A DNA stretch of 32,219 bases, taken from the NCBI GenBank assembly GCA_009801015.1, contig VHZZ01000146.1:210149-242367 (forward strand). Direction: 5' to 3'. The notes beneath the pieces were generated by a model. It had not been told where the DNA came from. It made no database searches and saw only the letters and a program-made list of their open reading frames with translations. The stretch comes from Silene noctiflora (Eukaryota; Streptophyta; Magnoliopsida; Caryophyllales; Caryophyllaceae). Positions 1 through 11,640 of this stretch are shown here, piece after piece; position 1 is the stretch's first letter; each line of letters begins with the position of its first letter. The translations under genes and the position numbers were made by a program.

Positions 1-229
1 TTTTTTTTTTTTTTTAATAATGGTAAAAAAATGTGATATGTTTTTTTTATTTATCTTTTTAAATAAAGCCGGTTTTATTTTACGCATTTTAGTTCAGTCC
101 AATTCCGTTCAGTTCAATTCAGTTCAGTTCAGTTCAGGTCCTCTAGTTACGTTTAGTTTCGTTTAGTTTTGTTCATGTCAGGTACTCAGGTCATTTGGTT
201 GAAGTTGAGTTGGACAGTTTATTAAGTAA
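1..229. repeat. Poly-T start and degenerate GTTCA-type cryptic repeat
   Basis: The window opens with 15 T. Bases 90-175 are a degenerate run of GTTCA/GTTTA pentamers (AGTTCAGTTCAGTTCAG and variants). No coding potential is visible. Similar low-complexity 'word' repeats with other cores occur near 10500-10760 and 31030-31170, so this looks like a recurring intergenic sequence type. If the MAP70 gene is intact, this stretch lies in its first intron. Confidence 0.6.
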
Positions 230-324
230 CACAAATTCTCATTTGTGACGGGCAAGTGGGGAGGGCAAGTGGGAGGGGTTGTGAGACGTCACAAGTTTGT
301 GACCGTCACAAGCTAGACAGGCTG
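230..324. mobile_element. Small TIR element, TTGTGACGG family, copy 1 (95 bp)
   Basis: The first 22 bases (230-251) and the reverse complement of the last 22 (303-324) both begin with CA and share the pattern CA-N5-TCT-N3-TTGTGACGG. The element is flanked by ATTAAGTAA (221-229) and ATTAAGTTA (325-333), a 9-bp direct repeat with one mismatch that reads as a target site duplication. The interior is GGGCAAGTGG-rich and non-coding. Nine-base target duplications are typical of Mutator-like elements, so a non-autonomous Mutator-type MITE is the best guess. Confidence 0.6.
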
Positions 325-1974
325 ATTAAGTTAATGGAGAATTTTGGCTGAGGTATTTAAAATTGGTGATATATTCGAAACTTTTGTCAACCTATGATTT
401 ATTTATATAAGTTTGTGGATAGAAAGTTTAAAATTTTATGGGAATAGCGAATCATTTATCGAAAAATAGAGAAAAGAATTGTGGCTTGAGCTCGGGTCGT
501 ATTGAATTCTCAATTATATTAGTTTTCATTTTAGATCATTCTAAGAAAAAAAAAAGGCTTTTTCTTTGTGCCATTTGTCTTTGATTTTAAATTTTTTGTT
601 TTGTAGTAATTTTTGTTTTTTTGTCAATTTTTTCTTGGTTAGAAATTGAAATTTTTGTCCTTTATTTTTTCTTGGAAGCAGTGCTTGTCTCTTATGGTGG
701 AAAATGAGTTTTTTTTATTTGTCTTAGTTCATTGCAATTATTTATTGTTCATGTAGTTGTATAGTGTATCTTGTGGCAGTAACTTGTAAGCTGAAACAAC
801 CTTAAATGTGATATTTTCAGAAATATCCCTACCATTTTTTTTCTGGTGACTTTTAAGCAGTTATGTTGCTGTTTTGATCATTGATTGAAGATTTCAAAAT
901 GTCAACATTATTAACTCTTGTATAGTATAATGGTTTAGTAGTTGTTAATGTATTCAATAATTTTTTATCCGCTTACAACTTATAATAGGATTGTATCCTT
1001 GAGGTCCCGACCTTGTGGTTGAGAGTTGTGATTAAATATTTTTGACAAACACGTCGTAAATTTGAATCCTTTGTCCCGTTTCTACTGATCTTGTACGAAA
1101 AAATAATTATAGGGTGATTCTACCGAGAAAATAATTTAGCAGAACTTTCTACTATATGCTTAGTCTTGCATTACGTACCCCCCAACAATGCAGCTCTAGG
1201 CTTGTCATTTACAGAGTACTTATTCTAAAATGTGGGATGATTTGAAGGAGACTTGGGATATGTTGAATCTGAAAGACATATGTTATGCATATCTTGTGCA
1301 AGTTGTCAGCTCACTCAGTTGTCGTCGGATCATAGAAAAATGTATGAATAATAAATAGATTACCCTCCAACACTAAATTCGATGTTTGTGAGCTGTGACT
1401 CTCTTAGTGATAAATAAAGGGGATTCCCGGTACTGATCAGTGTGCATACAGCATACGTGCTTGAAGTATATCATGATGACTAGGCCTCATATGGAATGGA
1501 GAGTTAGGGAGAAACAAACAAGTTCGTCAAAGTGGAAACAGCTTGATGCTAATTTAGGCAGGCATATCATTGCGAATTGGAAATTAGAATCACGAGCACT
1601 GGCTCGTCTTCTAAATATAATTATGAACTATTTTTATGCATACTTTGAACTTAATTTTGATATAAATTAAGCCTCAAGTAAAAACTCTAAACTTTTTAAT
1701 GACAATGTTAACTTGATCACATCAGAGTATCAGACCGTGCTCTCTTCGCTTTGTTGATCATGCCAGTCATTGTAAATGGCACCAATTCTTTACCATTCAT
1801 AGTAATGCCTTGATTCATGACCAGCAGGCAGGTAACACAAGTAAAAAAACAAAAAATGCCCATGTATGTTACATTTTCTAACTTTTTGACATTATTATTA
1901 ATGTGGGAAGGTTTTTGGGTTTCCATTCCGAAAATCTTAGCTAATGGCCAAAATACTCTCCCATGTATTCGCAG
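325..1974 (+). other. Non-coding stretch, probably 3' part of MAP70 intron 1
   Basis: AT-rich sequence with T-runs and no exon I can recognise. I looked for the N-terminal MAP70 exon, which in the family ends shortly before the EKDRELGEAHAEIK segment, and found none. A short reading frame at 1440-1670 matches nothing I know. The stretch ends in a good acceptor (TATTCGCAG, ending at 1974). The simplest reading is that it is intron 1 of the MAP70 gene. Confidence 0.5.
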
Positions 1975-4900
1975 AGAAGGATAGGGAATTGGGAGAAGCT
2001 CATGCTGAAATAAAGGGATTGAGGCAATCAGACCGTCTGAAAGAAAAGGCAGTTGAAGAGGTATATCTACAATCAAAGCTGGCTCCCTCTAATCCCTCAG
2101 CATGCATCCCCTTGGGGTTCTTTAAAAACAGATCTATTTTTTATTTATTTTTATTTGCAAAAAACTGGTATTTTGTGTATATCTGTGTAGTAGGAAATGG
2201 AGCAACTGTGGTTATTGATGCACAGTTATTGTGTTTTGGATTTTAGCTTAATGAAGAACTACATAAAGTGGATGGGAAGCTTAAAGCAACTCAAGCTGCT
2301 CTTGATAGCAAGGTATAATGGTTAAATAATACGAGTACATTTGAGTTTTGAGCAAGTTGAAATCGAGTTGGTTACATCACCTTTTGGATCGTGCATGTTG
2401 ATATTCGCATCTTATGATCTTATTGTTCAATGGAATGATTCTAATTTTTCAGAACCTTGAAATTAAAAAAATCAATGAAGAGAAGAAAGCGGCTCTTGCC
2501 GCTCAATTTGCTGCTGAAGCTACACTTAGACGAGTTCATGCTGCACAAAAGGATGACGACATGCCTCCCATTGAGGCCATTATCGCTCCACTCGAAGCAG
2601 AGTTAAAGTTGGCCCGACAGGAGGTATGCCTTCAATTTTCTCTATTTCCTATTTTCTTTTAATTTTCATTATTCTATATCTCGTTAATGGTATTAGATGA
2701 CGGTTCATGTTAGCTAACCTCAAATCATTTTAATTAAGGCTCTATTGCTGTGTGTTTTATATATTTTAGATAATGATTTACTTGTGAATTTCTCTGTTTC
2801 CAGATTGCAAAATTGCAGGATGACAACAAAGCTCTGGATCGTCTTACAAAATCCAAGGAAGCTGCGTTATTGGAGGCGGAGAAAACTGTTCAGATGGCTA
2901 TGGCAAAGGCGTCACTGGTTGATGATCTGCAGAACAAGAACCAGGAATTGATGAAGCAAATTGAGATTTGCCAGGTTTGCATCCCAACTTACAAGTTTAC
3001 CACCTCATTTCTCTGTGGTCATTTAATTTTCGTTTGCTAAAGTTTGCGGACTCGATCAGGAAGAAAACAAAATTCTGGACAAGATGCATCGTCAAAAGGT
3101 TGCAGAGGTTGAAAAGCTTACCCAAACTGTTAGGGAGCTTGAGGAAGCAGTTTTGGCAGGTGGAGCTGCTGCTAATGCGGTTCGAGATTACCAGCGTAAA
3201 ATGCAGGAGATAAATGTAATTCTAAACTCTTAACATACTCCCTCTATATATATTGTCCCATATTCTTTATGGCACATTCGAAAATAGTGATCCCTTGCTA
3301 CATTTAATTAAGCAAGTGTCGGTCATTGAGGGGTTATATGCTTTCACGAGCTAAGTAAGTGTCGGTCAGTTGGTCCTTGTCGATGTGCTTGCCTTTTGCT
3401 GATGTCAGACTCTCTTATGTTATCTGTATAGGATGAGAAGAAAATTCTAGACCGGGAGCTAGCTCGTGCAAAAGTCACTGCAAATAGGGTTGCTACGGTA
3501 GTTGCTAACGAGTGGAAAGATGGCAATGATAAAGTAATGCCTGTTAAGCAATGGCTTGAAGAAAGAAAATGTTATCAGGTTTGTCATTATATGGTTGAAC
3601 AGTAGCCTTTTCTTTTGTTGCATTTCTGTCAGTAGTTTATTCTTAAACTGATACGGAGTATTTATTTGACCAAAAACTTGCTGAGATTTATATTACCCAC
3701 ACGATTTGAATGGTCATTGTGACATAGGGACTTGTCTGGTATGAGTGGTATCTATGTGAATATAAACCGACTTGGGATTAGTTTTGCTGTCGTTAAATGT
3801 AAAGAATGCATCAGGATAATCTTTGTAAAGAATACGAACCAAACAGATTATTGGAAGTTTATTTTTCTTTGGGAATGTGTAGCATTAAACTGGACCCTTA
3901 ATGTGTTTTGCTATACGTTTTGTGATGATGCAACTCGTGCGCTGCATGATGATGTTGGTCACTGAGAAAAATAAATTTAACTGAAACATAACATTCCTCC
4001 TATTTTTTCATGCTTATATTATTCATTTATTTATTTTTATTTATTTTTTGGGGGGAGGGGGATTTTGTGCTACCGCGGAGTACGCAGGCTGCAAAAATTC
4101 AATTTAGGTGTCTTAAATTCTTGCTCCGTTTGCTAATTTATTGCAGAGAGAAATGCAGCAACTTCGTGATAAGCTTGCCACTGTAGAGCGCACAGCAAAG
4201 GCAGAAGCACAGTTAAAAGTGGGTGTGCCATCTTTTCTATTTTAATGTAATTCTTTTTTTCAGTAACTCTCTTAAAGCAAGACGGTCTGATCTTCTATAG
4301 GAGAGTACTAGTATTAAGATAGCCTACATTTTGACATCATATGCTTATAATGATGATAGGAAATATTTATATATGTGTGCCATCAATATTTTCACTTTAT
4401 CAAAGTAAACGTACATCTATTATATACACATTGCATTTGAGCTATTTGTTAATGTGTCGGTTCTGTTAACAAGACTGACCTGTACAATTCGTGTCTGTCC
4501 ATTACTCCCGTCTAATGTTTATATCACTTATTTGTAGGAGAAATACCATCTACGATTCAAGGTGTTGGAAGAAAAGCTAAGAGTATCTCCAAGTGCTAAC
4601 CCCTCTCGTGGTCCTTCAGATGTTAGAAGTGTGAGCAATGGTCGGTCCCAAGTGAGAAGCACAAGCAATGGCAGAGCTCGTCGTCAATCGTTGGGAGGAG
4701 CTGAGAACTTCTCTAGGTTGTCTCCTAATGGATACTTGACTAAAAAAAACCCTATTTCGCCTCGTGGGACCCTACGATCTAATGGTGGCATCAAAGCAAA
4801 AGATGGGGACATACCAGAGCCAATTGCAGGGGGAACTACCAATGCAATTTCAAATGGCATTGACAAGGATCTTACTGGGTGTCCAAGAGAAGCGGAGGAT

Positions 4901-5959
4901 AATAATTCAGCCGGAAAGACCAATACAGACAGCGATGATACTGTGTCTGGGGCATTGTATGATATCTTACAAAAGGAAGTTGTAATTCTGAGGAAAGCTT
5001 GTCATGAGAAATCTCAAAGTCTCAAGGACAAGGATGATGCTATTGAGGTTAGGGCCTGCTCCATTTATGTTACTTAGACTCGGATATGAGTGTTAAACAC
5101 GTACATTATCCAGAGTAAAACTAGATGCAAATTGCAACTCAAGTTTTCTGTCACAGGGACCTTATCCTAAATGGACAAGTCTCCATAGAATAAACACATC
5201 CACAAAGTTGAAAATTTTCAAGTTTTTTCAAGTGAAATATTTAGTCATTTGAGATATAGGGCTTCCGATCATTAAAAATCGTACAAAGGTCTACTACTTC
5301 AGTCTTGTCATGTGTACCTCCCTTTTGGTTCTGTGAAGAGAAGTGTCAGATTGGTAAGGTTCCATATTTATATCCTTAATGCTGGTCAAACATGGAGACA
5401 ACCTAATAATGTAGAGTCGAACTAGCATGACCTCCCACTTTCCATATGGCTCCAATGTTTATTCTTCTGAATTCCACAGATGTTGTCGAAGAAGGTAGAG
5501 ACCCTAAACAAGGCCATGGAAGTGGAAGCCAAAAAAATGAGAAGAGAAGTAGCGGCTATGGAGAAAGAAGTTGCTTCTATTCGCAACAAGGAGAACGACC
5601 AACGAGCTCGGAGAATGAGTCTTGCTGGTAGAGGAGCTGTTAATGGTTCGCAAACACATTCTGCAAGGTAACATATTGTTGAATCACAAATACATACTTA
5701 TATGAGGTGGTTTTACATAAGCATTATCTTGTAGAACTATTAGACCCAAATACAGCTATAAAAAGAATATTTGGTTTGTATAGTTCGTGGTATGAGACAT
5801 TGAGACCAGAGTTATATCTGTCGTTTATAGAGATGATTACAGTATCTTAGTGTAAAACCGTTTCGCAAGATACTTCTATAATTTAATGTTCTTTTTCTTG
5901 CTAGAAATTGTGGCTTATAACTGCTGTCATTTCTTCTCAGGAACATTCGAAATTTATAA
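1975..5959 (+). CDS. MAP70: Microtubule-associated protein 70 (MAP70), 5'-partial, 10 exons visible
   Basis: Plant-specific coiled-coil protein that binds cortical microtubules; family members help shape cell growth and xylem wall thickening. Exons: 1975-2060, 2247-2312, 2453-2623, 2804-2974, 3060-3215, 3432-3578, 4147-4218, 4538-5047, 5480-5667 and 5941-5959. All junctions are GT-AG and keep frame, giving about 528 residues; complete family members are about 600-620. Family signatures occur in order: EKDRELGEAHAEIK, AAEATLRRVHAAQKDDDMPP, LQNKNQELMKQIEICQ, LEEAVLAGGAAANAVRDYQR, ANEWKDGNDKVMPVKQWLEE, RRQSLGGAENF, LQKEVVILRKA and KAMEVEAKKMRREVAAMEKE. Most of it is predicted coiled coil; exon 8 carries the Ser/Asn/Gly-rich variable segment. 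The first exon is missing: exon 1975 begins with the last two bases of a codon. The C-terminus has two possibilities. Splicing 5667 to 5941 gives a tail ending SARNIRNL; reading through gives stop TAA at 5669-5671 after SAR. The paralogue number cannot be assigned. Confidence 0.95.
3234..3300. repeat. Possible Stowaway-like MITE scrap in MAP70 intron
   Basis: The intron between the exons ending at 3215 and starting at 3432 contains TACTCCCTCTATATATATT followed by TGTCCCATATTC. This resembles the CTCCCTC ends of plant Stowaway MITEs, whose TA target is consistent with the leading TA. I see no matching second end, so it is a fragment at best. Confidence 0.3.
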
Positions 5960-7134
5960 GGATGATTCTTGCCCCAGTAATCCAGTATGCTTGCACAGAA
6001 AGGCTTATGTCCTTGAAATCTACAACGATAAGCTTAATACGTTTTGTTTCTTCATTTTTTAAAGAGCTGATTAGCTTATTAGTCCAGGGAGACTTCTTGT
6101 AAATCTTGATTAACATGATTGTGAATTTATGAGAATATAGTGTTTTGTGGGTTTTGTGTTGGTTCTCCTCCTGGTGATTGTTTTTAGACCGTCACTTTTG
6201 AAGGACGCCTATTTGATTTAGAACGGTAAAATCGTACATCTTTTATTGTATTTTCTGGGTAGGGCTTCATTTTATTGTGGTGAGATCGGCATTATGCTGG
6301 GAAGAAATGATCGGGGTATGAACTTGAATATCATTGCATAACCGAGATTTTCTAAAATGGAAGCTAGACTCCGTACTATTTATTTGATTCCTTTTCACTC
6401 ATTGTGTATGATGCAAGTGACGGTCATACACTACTATCGACATTGAATATACTTTCTCCGTTTCACTAAATTAACCTTTTTATTTTTCGTAACAGAAATT
6501 GAAAGAATAAAGATGTTTGAAGAATCGGCGAGTGTATGTGCAGTCTGTGTCCTTCCATATAGATTTCCTTTTGTTTTTTCCGACGAAAGAACCAATATTT
6601 TCCTTGTTACAGTTTGGTAGACTCTGCATTTATAGGTAATAAAATTGAATTTGAATCAGAAGAGCCAATTTGCAGGCTTGAAGTTTGTAGGTAATACAAC
6701 CTATTAAACCTAAAGAATGTAATATGATTAATCCAACTCGAGAACGGAAGTCGACTAGAACAAAACTACTACATACATGACCCAAAACAGCTCCAAATAT
6801 GACCAATCTGAAATACCTTAAAATGGGTAAAATAACAGAAACCTTACACTAGTCACAACCGGAAAATAATCGAGCTCAAACCTAACCAACCACATTACCA
6901 TTTCTGAGGTGCAAAATATGGTGGACGCGTGGTGTTGAATAATCAGGTTTCCAACTCCATTTCAAGACGGTCCAACCAAACACCAGAACGGACATAATCC
7001 ATTCTTAACACTCGATCAAATTTAATTAAGTGCTGCATCATAGAAAAAAGAGTTAAACCATTTTATTCGATTTAAAGGAAACGAGACCTCTCCAGCCGGC
7101 AAGATTATGGTTTCCTGATCATCATAGGAACTCT
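5960..7134. other. Convergent 3' regions of MAP70 and the PPR gene
   Basis: No coding sequence is visible. The + strand part should hold the MAP70 3' UTR; AATAAA-type sequence occurs near 6637-6645. The part nearest 7134 should hold the PPR 3' UTR, read on the minus strand. A CTCCGTTTCAC scrap near 6456 resembles a MITE end. The two genes point at each other with about 1.2 kb between stop codons. Confidence 0.5.
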
Positions 7135-10100
7135 TCAAGGGAGTAAATCCGACACACTTGTTTGTCTAAGCACGTCTACGAGAGCCAATCTTGCTTCCCA
7201 TGAATTGTTTGTCTTCAAATTATCGGCTTTCATTCTCTCCCTCATCCCGTATGCCGGAGCCTTGGCATTTATGTAAGTTTGGAGAAGAGAGCTGAACGCC
7301 CTACTCCCAGGAAAATAGCCAGCCTGCTTCATCATATGGAAAACTTTCTCAGCATTATTAACATTACCCCTTTTGGAATAATGATCTAAAACGGTCATAT
7401 AGGATTTAAGCATTGGTTTCAGTCCTTGCTGCTTTTGTGTTGCTTTATGCAGCACAGAGATTGCTTGCTCCGCTTCCCCGACACCCACATACAGCATGAC
7501 AAGTGCATCCCACGCCATCGGCCCCATTTTACTATTATTAGCGTCTGTCATTTGCTTCAGTAGCTCCCTCCCTTTGCTGAACATCTTGTTTTCCGTATAA
7601 ACTCTAAGCATTACACTATAATGCATGGTGGAAGGGGTTTTGTACGTTTTGATCATTTTGTCAAAGATGGCTTCTGACTTTTCAATGTTCTTAAGCTTTC
7701 CCCAGGCGGTAATTGCAGCAAAGAAATCTCTTTGCCGAGCTATCGGCTCAACCAGTTTCCAAATTCTTTCTACTTCCTCAGGCTTCCCGAGAGCAGCATA
7801 TATATGGAGGAGAGTGGGGCATATGGAATGGTGAGTCATCAAGTCTTTCCCTTCCATATCTGTCAGAACTTCCTCGGCCTTTTCTCGCAGACCAGCAGCC
7901 ACATAATGCCGAGCTACAACGGCTTGGATCTGGAGGTCGGGTTCTAAACCTTCAGCCATCATCTTCTTGACAATTAGCTCCATTCCTTTGATGTCCTTAT
8001 ATTGGCCTTTTGTGTCTATCAACAATTGGTAAGTAAAAGCAGAAGGCTTAATATTCTCTTTCTCCATCATTAGAAGTAAGTCAGCAATTTTTCGCTTATC
8101 GGTCAACTTGTAGAGAACAAGCATCTGGTTGTAAGTGGAAACTGTAATTGGAAACCCGAGATTTTTCATTTTATTGAACAATTGTTCAGATTTATTCACA
8201 AGTTTCAAAGAGACAAAGTTCTTTAACAATATTCTGTAGACCAACTCTTTTCTGAAGGATTCAGGAATAGTGTCGACGTAGCTCTCTGCTTCCTTAAGCC
8301 CACGTAGCTTTGCAATCATACCAATCCTAGATGCATAATCTCCTTCCGAAAAATCGAAATCATCTCTTCTCTCCAGCCATTCTGACAGCTGAGAAACAAT
8401 AGATTCAGCTATGTTATAGGGTTAAATAGCACATAATTATCGAATTTACCTAAAAAATCACGCAGGAAATGAAAATCAGATCTCTGGAATACTACAGAGT
8501 ACAGACCCTCCTACCATCTTCCCACTTCCATGAGAAAATCGCATACAGTAACAATAACAATGGATTTCAAGCAGTAATTAAGTTTACATTCAAGGATTGA
8601 AGGATTATAATTTTATAATAAGGGATTTTACTGGACACAAGAGTCTCCTGCCCAGATTAAAGCAAGCAAACACACCTGCAAGGCCTTTATTAAGTTGCGT
8701 ATATGTAGGTATGACAAAACTTGATATACTTCCGAGCGACTTAACTCCTTGTCCTCAAAATATTTGTCAAGAGCACCAAAAATAGGCCCGGACTCCTCCA
8801 AAATCAACTGCTGTAGAGCTGAGGGTGCATATTTAGCTTTTGATGCTGCCTTACCCCCACTCTCCACTGTGTCTCCGGTAAGGTCAGTTTCCAATGCGTT
8901 CTCCAAACTTGCATCAAGAATATCAAAGTCAGACTCAGAGTCCGATGTAGAACCAGAATCAGTATCAGATGAAGAACTACTTGAACCATCTACAATATCT
9001 GTCTCAACTGTATCAAATGCTGCAAATGTTACTAGCTCAGAAAACCCATTTTCCAATTTTTCAATTTCATCTCCACCATTCTTACTGTCTGCTTGTGAAG
9101 AAATACTTCGACATCCAGTTGATAAGAGTTTAGGATCAGCTACTGTGGAAATGCAAGTCTTAGATGTTATCCATCTATTAAACAAGTGAGGCTCGGAAGC
9201 GCTTAAATTGCCTTTTGTATGGCTGCTAATTGGTTCAAAAGCAGAACAGGCTCGAAAAGCTGTTATCTTCAAGCCAGGAGCTCTGAAATACAAAGAATAA
9301 AAACATGAGCATGGTCTTAACCAACCAAATCCGCCCAATTCATGGACTATACCACCAGTTGTACTAGCTGTGCGATGTAAATCTGAGCTTTGTAATAAAG
9401 TATCCGAGTTTTATTTTAAAGAATATGAGTTTTATTAGAAAGTATCTGAGCTCATACATTTACACATTAAAAATATAAACTTTGAATTAGCAGAGAAAAA
9501 ATACACATAAGCCCAAATACTTATAGATACCTATACACCTTGGTTGTACAATACAACTGGATGTATAATCCTATTTGTGAAATCCGCCAGCATTTATAAA
9601 CCGCAATCAAGATATCCCTCCCTCGACTTCTGTGGCACCTTACTCATGAACACCAACCAACTCTTCAGAGTTTTTTTTACCGTTTAGACGCTGAAGTACT
9701 ATCAAACAATGTTCCTACACCAATTTTTCTTGTGACATTCATGCATTTTCCTTTTACTATACCCAAAATCCGGTAACTTGAACTAAGAATTTTCGAAGCA
9801 CTAATTTCATACTCCTGCAGTCGATTTACGTTACATTCTTTACTGTCACAGCACCATTATCAACCCCCTAACGATTATCAGCACGATTTTCAGTAAAACA
9901 AACAAACAGCATGATTAACAGTCCCCTAACGATTAATCATTTCCCCATAAACAAACATTTTTGAACGATTTGACACAAGACAGATCAAAAAAACAAATAG
10001 AACAATAATTCACAGAATCAAACAGAAACCTTAATTCCAAGAATCACAATTTATGTATTCGACCCCCCTTACCCTGCAAATTGCGAGAGCCCTTTTAATC

Positions 10101-10310
10101 AAAATACAAAATAACAAATACCCAAAAATGAAAACAGTAATTGGGTGCCATGCATTTCCTGTAATTACAACAACAAATCAGATTAATAAAGCTCTAGCAT
10201 TTTTATTTTTCTTCTATTATAATGTAAAATTTAGAGAGAAACAAAAAAAACAGAAATGAAAGAACAGAAAGAAGAGTATACTTGAGAGAAGCTCGACGAA
10301 TTGCCCACAT
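7135..10310 (-). CDS. P-class pentatricopeptide repeat protein, mitochondrial type (At1g80270/PPR596-like)
   Basis: RNA-binding PPR protein, probably acting on organellar transcripts. Exons on the minus strand: 10310-10282, 9282-8676 and 8388-7135, with introns of 999 and 287 bp. The joined frame is 629 aa; the Arabidopsis relative is about 596. The start is firm: exon 1 encodes MWAIRRASLK, the basic amphipathic start seen in this subfamily. A plausible presequence processing site is RSISS at residues 68-72. Residues 110-128 are a Ser/Asp/Glu run (SSSSSSDTDSGSTSDSESD), also a subfamily trait. A conserved segment QLSEWLERRDDFDFSEGDYA follows from about residue 212. Tandem 35-aa PPR motifs fill the rest, for example LGFPITVSTYNQMLVLYK and MENENIKPS-like turns (here MEKENIKPSAFTYQLLID). 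The end has YINAKAPAYGMRERMKADN and then VSDLLP before TGA. No E or DYW editing domain is present. The precise RNA target is not predictable from this sequence. Confidence 0.93.
9344..9571. mobile_element. TIR element in PPR intron 1, GGACTATAC family, copy 1
   Basis: The left end reads GGACTATACCACCAGTTGTA and the reverse complement of the right end reads GGATTATACATCCAGTTGTA. The interior has repeated GAGTTTTATT(TTAAA) phrases, which recur in the element at 11321-11567. About 228 bp, non-coding, and inside the 999-bp first intron of the PPR gene. I see no clear target duplication, so the superfamily is undetermined. Confidence 0.5.
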
Positions 10311-10384
10311 TTTTGAAGTTGATTAATTGATTACAAATGCTTGGAGAAAAGGGTTTTGGGTCTGAAGTGAAGGAGTTACTGGTG

Positions 10385-10392
10385 AACCCTAA
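10385..10392 (-). promoter_or_regulatory. Telo-box-like motif upstream of the PPR start
   Basis: AACCCTAA on the + strand lies 75-82 bases upstream of the PPR ATG. Telo-boxes (AAACCCTA) are common near transcription starts of plant genes for translation and organelle biogenesis. One 8-base match can occur by chance. Confidence 0.35.
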
Positions 10393-11090
10393 GAAAATTC
10401 ATTCATACTCAGAAAGTCACAAGTTCTCCTTGTAAATGGGTTATTCGGATTCGAGTCGGGTCACTTCATATTAGGTTATTTTCGAGGCAATAATTAATTA
10501 ATTATCAGGTGTGGGCATTTTTGGGTCGGTCGTTTGGATTATTTTGGGTCAACATTTTGCTTAAAATAAGTCGTTTCAGGCAATTGGGTCATTTCGAGTC
10601 ACTTTAAGTCGAGTCATGTCACTTTCGGGTCGGCCCTATCGAGTCAAATTCGAGTCACTTTTCGGGTCAAATTCAGGTCTCTGGTTAGCCTTATCGAGTT
10701 GAGTCATTCGGGGGACAGTTTTGTCAAGTCTACTCACAAGTCACAAACCTTATAAAGTCGAGTCATTCGAGGAATTCACATTTGACTACATCTAATAAAT
10801 AAAATATGAAAATGGTTTAAATGAATTTGTTTTATGAGGTGAAGTATTTGATCTACGTTGTGAAATGGATTTTCTCTCCTATTGAATTTGTGACGGATTT
10901 GAATATGAAGTATCTAAGAAATCTAGTTAATAATCCGTATTTTGTTTATGTTGGTTAATTAACCAATTTCTTGAACTCTTAAGATTATTAAATGTTAAAC
11001 AAATCTAATTGTCGTATTATGTTTTGATATCGATTTTATTTTATAATTTGTGTTGGTTAGTTCTTATAAATCCAAGAGCAAATATACCAA
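10393..11090. repeat. PPR upstream region with degenerate GGGTCA/GAGTCA word repeat
   Basis: The PPR promoter (minus strand) should lie in the first few hundred bases. From about 10450 to 10760 the sequence is a drifted repeat of GGGTCA, GAGTCA and TTCGGGTC words without a fixed period. The remainder is AT-rich, and I see no gene in it. Confidence 0.5.
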
Positions 11091-11265
11091 AGTTGGCTGG
11101 TGTGAGTGGTAAAGGCTCTCATCTCTTAAACAAGTGGTCAGGGGTTCGATCCTGACTCTTGCGAATGAAAAGGCCAAACTTGGGAGGGGCAGGTTGGTGA
11201 AAACATAAAATAGCGCCTATGAGGCGAGCCATCTGAGGAAGCTCGCACCGTTGACATCTCTAATT
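11091..11265 (+). mobile_element. tRNA-derived SINE
   Basis: A polymerase III promoter layout is visible. A box A-like stretch (TGGTGTGAGTGGTAAAGG, from about 11098) is followed about 30 bases later by a perfect box B, GGTTCGATCC, at 11143-11152. After the tRNA-related head comes a non-tRNA body with GAGGCGAGCC and GCTCGCACCG. The sequence is too divergent from a tRNA, and lacks the acceptor-stem pairing, to be a working tRNA gene. The 3' end is approximate (near CATCTCTAATT) and no target duplication was pinned down. Confidence 0.65.
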
Positions 11266-11320
11266 ATAATACGAATGGTTGGATTTTAAAGTTGTAGATG
11301 AGCGATATTTTACGGTTCAT

Positions 11321-11567
11321 GGACTATACATCTGAGGTACTACCTCTTGATATTTATTTTCTGAGTTTTATATTAAAGTTTTCGAGTTCTATTTTAAATA
11401 TCATGAGTTTGTAGTATTATGTTTTTGAGTACATTTATTTAAAGCATTAAACTAAAAAAATATAATATTACTCACAGACTATATTTAAAAATACTAATAT
11501 GCTCAGAAACAATGTATATATGCTCAAAAATTAAAAGGCCTGAGGTACTACCTCAGATGCGTAATCC
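11321..11567. mobile_element. TIR element, GGACTATAC family, copy 2
   Basis: The left end GGACTATACATCTGAGGTAC pairs with the right end, whose reverse complement is GGATTACGCATCTGAGGTAG. Both continue TACCTC. The interior shares CTGAGTTTTATATTAAAG-like phrases with the element at 9344-9571, which supports a family. Non-coding, 247 bp. No target duplication was found. Confidence 0.5.
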
Positions 11568-11640
11568 TTTTTCTCGATATTTTATGAGTAGTACATTTAT
11601 TTTGATACACAATCCAAAGTGAATTAAGATACAAAGCAAA

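Noticed and set aside
1000..1090. Degenerate SINE (GTGGTTGAGAG ... TTTGAATCC)
   Set aside because: The box spacing and sequence are too weak to separate from chance.
1440..1670. Small gene in the presumed MAP70 intron 1
   Set aside because: Composition and length fit a random open frame, and I recognise no domain or splice partner.
8749..9189. Plus-strand open frame of 146 codons
   Set aside because: It is the complement of PPR exon 2, whose minus-strand protein matches a known family.
11091..11170. Functional tRNA gene
   Set aside because: Box B is perfect, but there is no acceptor-stem pairing and the cloverleaf cannot be drawn. A SINE head fits better.
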